Notes under the pieces: model-generated
What the model was told of the DNA's origin: nothing
What the model saw: the letters and a program-made list of their open reading frames with translations, nothing else
Databases searched by the model: none
Assembly: GCA_036267635.1 (NCBI GenBank)
Contig: DATAVR010000108.1
Span: 1-64,000 of the forward strand
Length of the DNA: 64,000 nt
Source: JADGRB01 sp036267635
Lineage (GTDB): Bacteria > Myxococcota_A > Polyangia > Fen-1088
Reading direction: 5' to 3'
Made by a program: the position numbers and the translations under genes
Shown: piece by piece, positions 25,944-34,679 of the stretch
Position numbering within the stretch: the stretch's first letter is position 1
Layout of the letters: every line of letters begins with the position of its first letter

Positions 25944-27472
25944 AGCAGAAGCGCAGCGCCACCCGCCGTTCGTTCTTGCGCGCCGTCGGCGCAGGCGCGG
26001 TCGCGCTGCCGTTCTACCGGCTGCTCGAGGATCACTTCGCCAAGGCCTACGGCGAGACGCTCCCCTTGCGGTTCATCGGCGTCTACCACCCGCACGGCAT
26101 CGCGGCCGAGTACTTCGGCATGCAGGACGCGGTCAACTTTCCGGCTGGCCCGCCATCGGGCGTGACCGACACGGTGACCACCTCGGGTGGCGTCTCCAGC
26201 TCGACCAACTTCAACATCACCTACCCCAACTGCTCGCTGCAGCCGTTCGACGACGCCACGACCTACGGCAAGAGCTACAAGAGCCTGATCACCGTCATCG
26301 AGGGGATCGATCACCTGTCGAACGCCAACGGTCACGACTCGGCCGGGACGATCTTCACCGGCAGCACCATCGACGAGTCGGCACTCAAGCCGGCGAACTC
26401 GTCGATCGATCAGTTCCTGGCCGTCGAGAACAAGCTGGGCGCCTCGACGCCGATCACCAGCATTCAGCTGGGCGTCGGCGACAACGGCACGCAGTCGGGG
26501 ACGACGCTCTCCTACAGCCTGGGGGGGATCGCGCTGCCGAAGATCCCCGACCCGGTGCAGGCCTTCACGGCGCTGTTCGGGAACTTCGCCGCCCCCAACA
26601 ACGCGGCGGCGCAGGCGGCGCTGGCGCGGCAGCAGCAGCTCGGCACGGCGGTGGCGAGCTCCGCCTACGCCGACGTGCAGAGCCTGTACGGCAAGCTGGC
26701 CGCGCCCGAGCAGCAGAAGCTGCAGGCGCACCTCGACGCGCTCAGCGATCTCAAGAAGGGGTTCGCGGCCACCATGCCGATGGGGGCGAACTGCGTGGTT
26801 CCGGCCAAGCCAAATTCGGCCAGCTTCCCCGACCTGCTCCGCTATCAGGGGGGCGAGCCCTACTTCGACGCCATCACCAAGGCGCACATCGGCCTCTTGG
26901 CGCAGGCCTTCGCCTGCGACATCACCCGGTTCGCCACGCTTTTCTTGGCCGATCTGTCGTACGCCGCCAACCCGCTCATGCTCCCCAGCGACAACCACGG
27001 CCAGGTGGCGCACGTCTACAACGGCTCCTCGGTCGGCTCGGACGGCGAGCCGGTGGGGGCCGGCGACCCGACGACCTGGGCGCTGCTCGCCAAGTTCAAC
27101 AAGTACATCTACGGCCTCATCGCGACGCTGATGAAGCAGCTCGACGCGATGGGCGTCCTCGAGAATACGCTCATCTACGCCTCCAGCGACATGGGCAACC
27201 CGGCCCGTCACAGCACGCGCAACGCCCCCACCGTGCTGGCCGGCGGCGCCAACGGCCTCATCGCCATGGGGCGCCGCCTCAGGATGACGCCCGACTGCCC
27301 GAGCACGAACCTCTGGTGCGGGCCGACCGACGGCGTTTCGCCGACCGACTACACGCCGATCACCAACAATCACCTCCTCGTCTCGATCGCCAACATGTTC
27401 GGCGTCGAGGTGAACACGTTCGGCACGCAGCCGAACAAGTCCGACTACACCGGCCCGCTGCCCGGCCTTTAG
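25940..27472 (+). CDS. DUF1552 protein with Tat signal
   Basis: 510 residues starting at GTG 25940, which overlaps the upstream stop by four bases. The twin-arginine motif RRSFLRA (residues 10-16) and a hydrophobic run follow at once, so it should be exported folded by Tat. The rest is an alkaline-phosphatase/sulfatase-like alpha/beta fold by family knowledge, with conserved-looking YHPHGIAAEYF, IEGIDHLSN and YASSDMGN. It is the usual partner of DUF1592 proteins. No catalytic activity is proven for the family. Confidence 0.88.
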   Translation: MKQKRSATRRSFLRAVGAGAVALPFYRLLEDHFAKAYGETLPLRFIGVYHPHGIAAEYFGMQDAVNFPAGPPSGVTDTVTTSGGVSSSTNFNITYPNCSLQPFDDATTYGKSYKSLITVIEGIDHLSNANGHDSAGTIFTGSTIDESALKPANSSIDQFLAVENKLGASTPITSIQLGVGDNGTQSGTTLSYSLGGIALPKIPDPVQAFTALFGNFAAPNNAAAQAALARQQQLGTAVASSAYADVQSLYGKLAAPEQQKLQAHLDALSDLKKGFAATMPMGANCVVPAKPNSASFPDLLRYQGGEPYFDAITKAHIGLLAQAFACDITRFATLFLADLSYAANPLMLPSDNHGQVAHVYNGSSVGSDGEPVGAGDPTTWALLAKFNKYIYGLIATLMKQLDAMGVLENTLIYASSDMGNPARHSTRNAPTVLAGGANGLIAMGRRLRMTPDCPSTNLWCGPTDGVSPTDYTPITNNHLLVSIANMFGVEVNTFGTQPNKSDYTGPLPGL

Positions 27473-27502
27473 CGTTCCGCCGTTGGGGACGCCGGGGGAG
27501 TC

Positions 27503-28948
27503 TCAGTTGACGCAGATGAGGAGCTTGCCGCAGTTGTGCTCGCCGACCGCCAGCGTCGTCCCGTCGGGCGAGAATGCCACCGCCGTCGGGCGCTGCGCGT
27601 AGAGAGTGGTCGGCACGGTCGCGCGCGGCAGCCCGGTGGCCACGGTCCAAAGCCCGATCTTGCGCGTGCCGACGCCGAGACCGCCGGTGATCGCCACGTA
27701 GCTGCTGGTGGGATCGAACGCGCCCCCGAACACCGAGTCGGAGCCCACGGCGATCTGCGGGGCGCGCGGGTTGCCCGAGCCCGGCAAGGGGACCGACCAG
27801 AGCCCGAACGACCCGTCGGCGGTGCCTGCCTCGATCATCGTCCCGTCGGGGGAGAAGCGCGCGGTGTAGACGCCGCTGACGTTGGTGCTGACCGTGAACG
27901 GAATCTCGTAGCCGGTATACCCGCCGGAGTCGATGCTCAGCAGCGAGGCGTCACCGTCGCTGTAGCCGATCGAGAGCCAGTAGCTGCCGTCGCTGGCCGG
28001 GGGCGACGACGACAGCGTGAACGGCATGGCCGTCGCCCGCAGGAAGACCTCGCTCAACGGGCTGAGCGAGCTCCGGTTGTAGATGTTGAGGTTGGAGTCG
28101 GCGTCGGCCGAATAGACGACGATGCTGTCGGGCGAGAAAGCAACGCCGTTGACGTCGTTGGTGTTGCCCAACAAGTTGGCGGCGATCGACCAGCTGCCGC
28201 CCACGTTCCAGATCTTCAGCTCGCCATTCTGTGCACCGGTGGCGACCAGGGTGTTGTCGGGCGAGGCGGCCAGGCAGGTGAACCCGCCGCTGGTGTCGAG
28301 CTCGTGCCCTTCGGCCGTCAGGTTGGCGCCGTCCCAGGTCCAGATCTTCACCCGGCTGTCGGCCCCGGCCGAATAAAGGAGCTTGCCGTCCGGTGAGAAC
28401 GCGATGTCGGTGATCTCGACGTCCGTGTTCGCGTTCCCGTTCACGCAGGCGGCGGTGGTGTCCAGATCGTGGACGTACTCGGTGCAGTGGGCGAGCGTCG
28501 GCGGCGCGACCTTGGGCCGGCCCCCATCGGCGCCGCCGCCGGCGTCGATCGGGCAGGTGCTGCCGGGGACCAACACGATCACCGCGCTGGCGGTGCCGCC
28601 GGCGGTGATGGCGACCGGCGCGCTGCTGCTCCCGCGGTAACCGCCGCAGGCGCTGCCGTCCGAGGCGGTCGCGCTGACGATGAAGCTCCCGACGACGTCG
28701 GCGGGCAGATAGACGCCGAGCATCGTGGGGCTGGTCGCCGAGAGGCCGGACGCCAGGTCGAAGGTCTTGGTCACCGTGTCGACGGTGATGGTCGCCGAGA
28801 TCAGCGCCGCGTCCGCCGGGGTGGCGGTGAGCGAGACCAAGACCAGTGACTCCGCCTCCTTCTTGCACGCGCCCGCGCCGAGCGCCGCTGCCGCCAGCGC
28901 CAGCAGCGCGCACCGGCGGTAGCAATTCGATTTGGAGGTTGCGGTCAC
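27503..28948 (-). CDS. WD40-like beta-propeller lipoprotein
   Basis: 481 residues, GTG start. Lipobox LGAGAC at about residue 28, an Ig-like domain (about 35-130), a short Gly/Asp linker (about 135-145) and a propeller (about 160-478) with repeated FSPDGKLLYS, VKIWTWDG, FSPDSIVVYSAD and FSPDGTTLAVG units. Probably a surface scaffold. A TAAGCT box lies 17 nt before the GTG, so this transcript has a short leader. Convergent with the DUF1552 gene, 30 bp apart. Confidence 0.82.
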   Translation of the reverse strand: MTATSKSNCYRRCALLALAAAALGAGACKKEAESLVLVSLTATPADAALISATITVDTVTKTFDLASGLSATSPTMLGVYLPADVVGSFIVSATASDGSACGGYRGSSSAPVAITAGGTASAVIVLVPGSTCPIDAGGGADGGRPKVAPPTLAHCTEYVHDLDTTAACVNGNANTDVEITDIAFSPDGKLLYSAGADSRVKIWTWDGANLTAEGHELDTSGGFTCLAASPDNTLVATGAQNGELKIWNVGGSWSIAANLLGNTNDVNGVAFSPDSIVVYSADADSNLNIYNRSSLSPLSEVFLRATAMPFTLSSSPPASDGSYWLSIGYSDGDASLLSIDSGGYTGYEIPFTVSTNVSGVYTARFSPDGTMIEAGTADGSFGLWSVPLPGSGNPRAPQIAVGSDSVFGGAFDPTSSYVAITGGLGVGTRKIGLWTVATGLPRATVPTTLYAQRPTAVAFSPDGTTLAVGEHNCGKLLICVN

Positions 28949-28995
28949 GCGCCGGCCGTCACGTCAGCTTACCTGAAACGGGAGCGGCGCTAAAC

Positions 28996-29646
28996 CTAGC
29001 GCCCGGCGGCGAACAGGCTGCGGCGCTCGACCAGCTTCTGGATGAAGCGCGCGGCGTAATCGCCGGGAACGGTCTCGGTGATCGAAGGGCGGACCGCCAA
29101 TCGGCGCACCAGGGCCTCGAGCTTGGGCGCGAGCTGCAACACCCGAACGCCGAGCTCGGCCTCGACGATGGCGAAGCGCAGCGCTGACGAGGCGAGCGCG
29201 AGGTGCCCGAGGCCGAACCCCTCGAGCGCGATCACCCCGCCGCCGATCGCCTCCTCGTAGCTGGCGAGGATCGGCGCCAGGGCCTGCCCGGCCGCCTCCT
29301 GCTCCTCCGGCGACGGCGCGATGAAGAGCCGGTATTGTGCGTTCGAGAGATCGTTGGCGACCGCAACCCATGCGCGCTGGCGCGCGCGCTCGAACGGATC
29401 CGCCCCCAGCAGCGAGGGGGGGTGCGTCTCGTCGAGGAACTCGATGATCGCCTGTGACTCGAACAGCGGCTGGCCGTCGACCAGCAGCACCGGCACCTTC
29501 CCCCGCGGCGAGATGGCCAGGAACCAGTCGGGCTTGGCCTTGAGATCGATGTACCGCCGCTCGAAGATGGCCCCTTTTTCGTGGATCATCGCGGCGGCCC
29601 GGTGCACGTATGGGCAGAGGGTGTGGCTCACCAGCTCCAGCTTCAT
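28996..29646 (-). CDS. Glutathione S-transferase family protein
   Basis: 216 residues. N-terminal thioredoxin-fold domain (1-78) with SHTLCPYVHRA, where Cys11 is the likely active-site residue (omega/DHAR/lignin-ether type), cis-Pro in GKVPVL and the ESQAI glutathione-binding motif; all-helical C-domain (about 88-210). Role: glutathione conjugation, dehalogenation or reduction of small molecules. It starts only 10 bp from the divergent PQQ-propeller gene. Confidence 0.88.
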   Translation of the reverse strand: MKLELVSHTLCPYVHRAAAMIHEKGAIFERRYIDLKAKPDWFLAISPRGKVPVLLVDGQPLFESQAIIEFLDETHPPSLLGADPFERARQRAWVAVANDLSNAQYRLFIAPSPEEQEAAGQALAPILASYEEAIGGGVIALEGFGLGHLALASSALRFAIVEAELGVRVLQLAPKLEALVRRLAVRPSITETVPGDYAARFIQKLVERRSLFAAGR

Positions 29647-29656
29647 GGTGCCGAGT

Positions 29657-31888
29657 ATGGCTCAGGCGGCGAGGCGAGCGCGCCAGTTCGCCGTTGTCCT
29701 GGTGGCGCTCGCCTTGGCCGCTTGCAACCGGCCGGACCGCGGCGCGGACGTCGTCACCCAGCACAACGATGGTGCGCGCTCGGGGGCCACCCTCGTCGAG
29801 ACGGCGCTCAAGCCGTCGCTGCTGGCCGCCGGCGCGCTCGTCCGTCTCTACGCGCGCGACGTCGACGGCGGCATCGTCGCGCAGCCGCTGGTGCTGCACG
29901 ACGTCCCGACCGCCGCTCACGGCCGGCGCGATCTGCTGCTCGTCGCGACGGAGACGAACTGGGTCTACGCCTTCGACCTCGACGACGGGAGCCCAGCCTC
30001 CGCCACGGCGCCGCTCGCCGCGCGCCGGCTAGAACCGAGCGGCCGCGTCGAGCCCCCCATCTGCGGCGAGACGCCGTCGCAGCGGGTCGGCATCACCAGC
30101 ACGCCGGTCGTCGACGTCGCCACGCGCACGATGTACGCCGTCGCGCGCAACGCCGACGATCACCAGTATTACCTGCACGCGCTCGATCTGACCGCCGACC
30201 TGCGCGACCGCCGTCCCCCGGTCCGGATCGCCCCCGTCGATCGCGACGCCGCCACGGGCGCGCCGCTCGCCTTTCACGCCGACTGCCAGCGCAACCGCCC
30301 GGCGCTGCTGCTCCAGGGCGGCGTCATCTACGTCGCCTTCGGAAGCCTGGGCTGCGACCGCGACTGTCCCGACGGCGTCCCCTACCGCGGTTGGGTGGTC
30401 GGCTACCGCGCTGCCGACCTGGCCGAGGTGGCCGTCTTCTGCACCGGCGCCGATCGCGGCCACGCCGGCATCTGGCAGGGAGGCGCCGGGCTGGTCGGCG
30501 TCGGCGACCGCATCTATTTCATCACCGGCAACGGGCCGGGAGCGCTCGGCGACGCGTTCGTCGCCTTGCAGGTCACGGAGGCGGCGCCGGGCCTGGCGCT
30601 GGCCGCCGCGCACCAGCCGCCCAACCACGACACCCTCGATCGCACCGACAGCGATCTCGGCTCCGGGGGGCCGCTCTGGCTGCCGCCCGGCCTGATCGTC
30701 GGCGGCGGCAAAGAGGGGCGCTACGAGGTGCTCGACGCGCGCACGCTGGCGCTGGCCGAGGGATTTCAGGCTTTCGTCAACTCGTACCACGCCGATCCGG
30801 GCGCGCCTGCCTGTGGCACGCTACCGCGCTCCACCTTCCCGACGAACTGCGACACCGGCGCCGTCCCCGGCTGCTACGTCGCGCCCGCGCGGTATCAAGA
30901 CGGCGAGGACTGTGGCCCCAACATCAACGGCAGCCCGGTCTTCTGGCCCGCCGCCGGCTCCGGCTACGGGCTCGTCTATCAGATGTCGGGCCGCGACTAT
31001 CTGAAGGCGTTTCGCTACGACACGACGACCCACCACCTCGACGAGACGCCGTTCGCGACCTCCTCCGTGCGCGCGGTCGAGGGGATGTCGGGCGGGTTCG
31101 CCTCACTCTCGGCCGACGGCGCGCGCGACGCCATTCTCTGGGTCAGCTATCCGCTCGGCGACGGGCAGTGGCAAAATGTGCCCGGCCGGCTGGCGGCGTT
31201 CGACGCCACGACGCTGCGCGAGCTCTGGCACGACGACGGCGGCTACCTGTTCGCCAAGTTCACGCCGCCGACCATCGCCGGCGGCCGCGTCATTCGGGCG
31301 ACGCTGTCGGGGAAGGTCGTGGTCTACGGTCTGCGCCCGGACGCCACGCCGAGATCGCTGCTCGCGCGCGCCGGTGATCGTTTGGCGGCGATCTTCCGCC
31401 CGCCGTCTGAACCGGCGCTCGCGCCGACGGGGCGGGCCGCCGTGGACGAAAAATACAAGCTGGCGGGAGGCGAGAGCGGCTTTCTCGGTAAACCGGTGTT
31501 CGACGCCCGACCGGTCCAGGACGGCGCCGGCGGTTGGTATCGCGACTTTCAGGGCGTCGTCATCGGCTCGGTGCCGTCGACTGTCGCTGCTCGCCACTAC
31601 GCGCCGATGCCTGCTCCTGTGCCGGGCCGCCACCCCTGGATGGGGTTGGGGACGCCGTTCGACGCTTCGATCTATTGGTCGGGTGCGACCGGCGCCCACA
31701 TCGTGACCGGTGAGATCCGCGACGCCTGGCTGGCCGGCGGTGGCCCGGCGGGCCCGCTCGGCTACCCGGTGGCCGACGAAGAGTCTGCCCCCGGCGGCGG
31801 CCGCGTCTGTCGGTTCACGGGCGGCGAGATCGGCTGGTCGGTGGCGTCGGGCGCGGCCGTTCGGGCGAGGGCGCCCCGACAACAATGA
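29657..31888 (+). CDS. PQQ-like beta-propeller lipoprotein with C-terminal LGFP repeats
   Basis: 743 residues from ATG 29657 (ATG 29645 in frame is possible). Lipobox LALAAC near residue 22, then a quinoprotein-type propeller (about 35-590) with blades such as DLLLVATETNWVYAFDL and LWLPPGLIVGGGKEGR. The end (about 600-735) holds LGFP-like repeats: ESGFLGKPVF, ASIYWSGATGAH and GPLGYPVADEES. LGFP repeats are best known from cell-wall proteins of Actinobacteria. No PQQ-dependent dehydrogenase active site was seen, so it is probably a binding protein. Confidence 0.8.
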   Translation: MAQAARRARQFAVVLVALALAACNRPDRGADVVTQHNDGARSGATLVETALKPSLLAAGALVRLYARDVDGGIVAQPLVLHDVPTAAHGRRDLLLVATETNWVYAFDLDDGSPASATAPLAARRLEPSGRVEPPICGETPSQRVGITSTPVVDVATRTMYAVARNADDHQYYLHALDLTADLRDRRPPVRIAPVDRDAATGAPLAFHADCQRNRPALLLQGGVIYVAFGSLGCDRDCPDGVPYRGWVVGYRAADLAEVAVFCTGADRGHAGIWQGGAGLVGVGDRIYFITGNGPGALGDAFVALQVTEAAPGLALAAAHQPPNHDTLDRTDSDLGSGGPLWLPPGLIVGGGKEGRYEVLDARTLALAEGFQAFVNSYHADPGAPACGTLPRSTFPTNCDTGAVPGCYVAPARYQDGEDCGPNINGSPVFWPAAGSGYGLVYQMSGRDYLKAFRYDTTTHHLDETPFATSSVRAVEGMSGGFASLSADGARDAILWVSYPLGDGQWQNVPGRLAAFDATTLRELWHDDGGYLFAKFTPPTIAGGRVIRATLSGKVVVYGLRPDATPRSLLARAGDRLAAIFRPPSEPALAPTGRAAVDEKYKLAGGESGFLGKPVFDARPVQDGAGGWYRDFQGVVIGSVPSTVAARHYAPMPAPVPGRHPWMGLGTPFDASIYWSGATGAHIVTGEIRDAWLAGGGPAGPLGYPVADEESAPGGGRVCRFTGGEIGWSVASGAAVRARAPRQQ

Positions 31889-31946
31889 GGAAGTGCCCGA
31901 GTGTCCGGGCGAGCCGTGGGGGGGGCGGCCGGACACCCCACTCACG

Positions 31947-34148
31947 ATGGGAACCACGTTCCGCCCCCGAACCCCATTCTGGCCGGCCCTTTTGTTGGTG
32001 TTACTGGCCGCCTGTGCCGGCGTCAAACAGAAGTCCACCGGGACGGATGCGTCCGTCACTGGATCTGGAGGCACCGGTCTGGTGAGCGGCAAGGGCGGCT
32101 CCGGGGCCACCGGGACGGGCGGGTCCGGCACCATCGGGACGGGCGGCTCGACCGGAACGGACGGCGGTGCGGACGTCGCTTGCGTCCCGGCGGTCACCAG
32201 CTGCACGCAGCCCGGCGGGACCTACTGCGGGACGATCGGGAACGGCTGCGTGGGTGGCTCGCTGGTCTGCGGCGACTGCCCGACCGGCTACACCTGCACC
32301 AACGGGATCTGCATCGGCGGCGCGAGCTGTCCCGCGATCGCCTGCGGCAACTACTGCGGGATGATCGGCGACGGTTGCGGGCGCACGTTGACCTGCGGCA
32401 CCTGCTCGGCGAGCGATCAATGCAGCTCGGGCATCTGCGCGTCGCCCGGGTGCGTCCCGTTGACCTGTACCCCGTCGGCCGGCACGCAATACTGCGGGAT
32501 GATCGGCGACGGCTGCGGCGGCACGCTCGACTGCGGCAGCTGTCCGGGCGGCGCCGCCTGCGGCGCCGGGGGCGTTGCCAACCTCTGCACCGATCCCAAC
32601 TGCACGCCGGTCACCTGCACGCCGGCCGGCGGCCAGTACTGCGGGACGATCGGCGACGGCTGCGGCGGCATCCTCAACTGCGGCAACTGCACCAACGGAA
32701 TGGCCTGCGGCGCCGGCGGAACGCCCAGTGTCTGCCCGGGATCGACCGGCACCGGCGGCTGCACCAATTTGCAGTGCCAGGTCGCGACCTGCACCGGCAC
32801 CGCCACCACCTCGCTCTCCGGGATCGTCTACGACCCTGCCGGCAAGGTTCCGCTCTACAACGTCACCGTCTACGTGCCGAACGCCGCGCTCGACACCATT
32901 CCCGAAGGCGTCTCCTGCGACAAGTGCAGCGCGCAGGTCTCGGGGCAACCGGTTGCCGCGGCGCTGACCGACGCGACCGGCGCGTTCCACCTGACCGGCG
33001 TCCCGTCGGGAACCAACATTCCGCTGGTCATGCAGGTCGGCAAATGGCGGCGGCAGGTCACCATCCCGACGGTCACCTCCTGCATCGACAACAAGATCAC
33101 CGACGCCAACGTGACGCGCCTGCCGCGCACGCAGTCGGAGGGGCACATGCCCAAGATCGCGCTCACCACCGGCGGCTCGGACGCCATCGAGTGCTTCCTG
33201 CGCGAGATCGGCATCGCCGACTCCGAGTTCACCACCGACGCCGGCACCGGGCGCGTGAACCTGTACGTGGGGGGCGACGGCCCGGGGAACGGGCAGGGGA
33301 CGGCCACCTTCTCTGCCGCGCTCGGTGGCGCGACCTTCCCGGACGCGCAGACGCTCTGGTCAAACACCAACAAGCTGCTCGGCTACGACATCCTCATGCA
33401 CTCCTGCGAGGGGGGGCAGTACCCCGACGCCAAGAAGCCCTACATCGCCAACATCAAGAAGTACGCTGATTCGGGCGGGCGACTCTTCAATTCCCACCTG
33501 CACTTCTACTGGCTCCGCAGCGGCCCGACGCCTTGGCCGACGACTGCTGTCTATCTCGGCGCCCAGAACGATTTCCCGAAGCCGCCGGCGAGCGTGACCG
33601 CGACGATCGACACCACCTTTCCCAAGGGCGCGGCGCTCGGACAGTGGATGACCAACACCGGCGCGACGACGACACCCGGATCGATCGCGCTTTACGGCAG
33701 CCAGCACTCGGTGGAATCGACCACGCCCCCGACCTCGCAGCAGTGGCTCTACATTCCGGCGAGCGGTTCAATCCAGAGATCGGTCCAGTACCTGACGATC
33801 AATACGCCGGTCGAGGCGACGCCCGACAACCAGTGCGGCCGCGTGGTGCTGACCGACATCCACGTCAAGAACGCGCCGCCGCCCGGCGGCGGCAGCAGCG
33901 ACGACTCCGATCCCAAATACATGTTCCCCAACGGCTGCAAGGCGACCGGCCTTTCAGGGCAAGCCAAGGCGATGGAGTTTCTGTTCTTCGATCTCTCGGC
34001 TTGCATCCAGCCGGACACGACCACGCCGGAGCCGCCGGTGGTGCCGCCGCCGGGCACGCCGACCTCGCCGCCGCCGTCGGTCACCCAGCCGCCGCCGGTG
34101 CCGCCGCCTCCGCCGCCTCCGCCGCCGATCGTCATCGACCGGCCCTGA
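31947..34148 (+). CDS. Cys-rich repeat lipoprotein with Pro-rich tail
   Basis: 733 residues from ATG 31947; the longer reading frame upstream is non-coding. Lipobox LLLAAC at about residue 20, a Gly/Thr linker (about 28-72), four Cys-rich repeats of about 45 residues (about 75-260) of the form C-x-YCG-x-IGDGCGG-x-L-x-CG-x-C, a carboxypeptidase-regulatory-like domain (about 285-385, LSGIVYDPAGKVPLYN), a class-I-glutaminase-like or DUF4350-like alpha/beta region (about 400-560) with HSCEGGQYPD, and a tail rich in PPPVPPP. Surface-exposed; function unknown. Confidence 0.78.
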   Translation: MGTTFRPRTPFWPALLLVLLAACAGVKQKSTGTDASVTGSGGTGLVSGKGGSGATGTGGSGTIGTGGSTGTDGGADVACVPAVTSCTQPGGTYCGTIGNGCVGGSLVCGDCPTGYTCTNGICIGGASCPAIACGNYCGMIGDGCGRTLTCGTCSASDQCSSGICASPGCVPLTCTPSAGTQYCGMIGDGCGGTLDCGSCPGGAACGAGGVANLCTDPNCTPVTCTPAGGQYCGTIGDGCGGILNCGNCTNGMACGAGGTPSVCPGSTGTGGCTNLQCQVATCTGTATTSLSGIVYDPAGKVPLYNVTVYVPNAALDTIPEGVSCDKCSAQVSGQPVAAALTDATGAFHLTGVPSGTNIPLVMQVGKWRRQVTIPTVTSCIDNKITDANVTRLPRTQSEGHMPKIALTTGGSDAIECFLREIGIADSEFTTDAGTGRVNLYVGGDGPGNGQGTATFSAALGGATFPDAQTLWSNTNKLLGYDILMHSCEGGQYPDAKKPYIANIKKYADSGGRLFNSHLHFYWLRSGPTPWPTTAVYLGAQNDFPKPPASVTATIDTTFPKGAALGQWMTNTGATTTPGSIALYGSQHSVESTTPPTSQQWLYIPASGSIQRSVQYLTINTPVEATPDNQCGRVVLTDIHVKNAPPPGGGSSDDSDPKYMFPNGCKATGLSGQAKAMEFLFFDLSACIQPDTTTPEPPVVPPPGTPTSPPPSVTQPPPVPPPPPPPPPIVIDRP

Positions 34149-34152
34149 TCGC

Positions 34153-34593
34153 TCAGTCGCCCGGGTAGATCTTCACGTCGTAGGGGTGCGGGCGCCCCTC
34201 TTCGCGCTCGATCCAGCTCTTGAGGCTCATGAGGAAGATCGCCCACTTGGTGCTGCAGTGGTGCATGAACTCGACTGGGTCCTTCCATCCCGCGTGCGTG
34301 AACAGCACGTAGGTCTCGGCCCCCTTGCCCAGCAGGCGGAAGGTCAGGTTCGTCCCGATCCACTCTGCCGGACCCCCTTCACATTCCCACCGCACGACCT
34401 CGCCCGGCTTCGACTCGACCACCCGCATGTCGAACCCGCCCCCCTCCGGCCGCACCTTCACCACGCCGCCCACGCTGGTCTCGCCGGTGGTCCCGGTGAT
34501 CCACCAGTGCGACAGTCCCTTGGTCGTCGCAATGGCGTCATAGACCTTGGCGGGGGAGCCTTGCACCCCAACCCTGTGCAGAATGTCGGGCAT
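34153..34593 (-). CDS. SRPBCC/AHSA1-family protein
   Basis: 146 residues, a single START/Bet v1-like domain with KGLSHWWITGTTGE, VRWECEGGP and the C-terminal long helix FMHHCSTKWAIFLMSLKSWIE. Members bind hydrophobic ligands or act as Hsp90-ATPase activator homologues. The start at 34593 is supported by GAGGAGA 6-12 nt upstream, inside a leader that follows a perfect TATAAT; the longer ORF from 34611 would start inside the promoter. Convergent with the Cys-rich lipoprotein, 4 bp apart. Confidence 0.88.
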   Translation of the reverse strand: MPDILHRVGVQGSPAKVYDAIATTKGLSHWWITGTTGETSVGGVVKVRPEGGGFDMRVVESKPGEVVRWECEGGPAEWIGTNLTFRLLGKGAETYVLFTHAGWKDPVEFMHHCSTKWAIFLMSLKSWIEREEGRPHPYDVKIYPGD

Positions 34594-34609
34594 CCGATCT
34601 CCTCGGCCC

Positions 34610-34615
34610 ATTATA
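34610..34615 (-). promoter_or_regulatory. Perfect TATAAT -10 box
   Basis: Minus-strand TATAAT; transcription would start near 34603, leaving a leader of about 10 nt that carries the GAGGAGA ribosome site. The -35 region is weak (GGAACT). Confidence 0.6.
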
Positions 34616-34667
34616 ACGCCGGTTGGACCGCGAGTTCCCTCACCGCACGGGAATCGGGAGATGGCGG

Positions 34668-34673
34668 TATGTT
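34668..34673 (+). promoter_or_regulatory. TATGTT box, 6 nt before GTG (leaderless-type promoter)
   Basis: TATGTT, 6 nt, then GTG 34680. It fixes the start of the persulfide dioxygenase gene. It lies back to back with the SRPBCC promoter, about 53 bp away. Confidence 0.45.
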
Positions 34674-34679
34674 CGGCGG

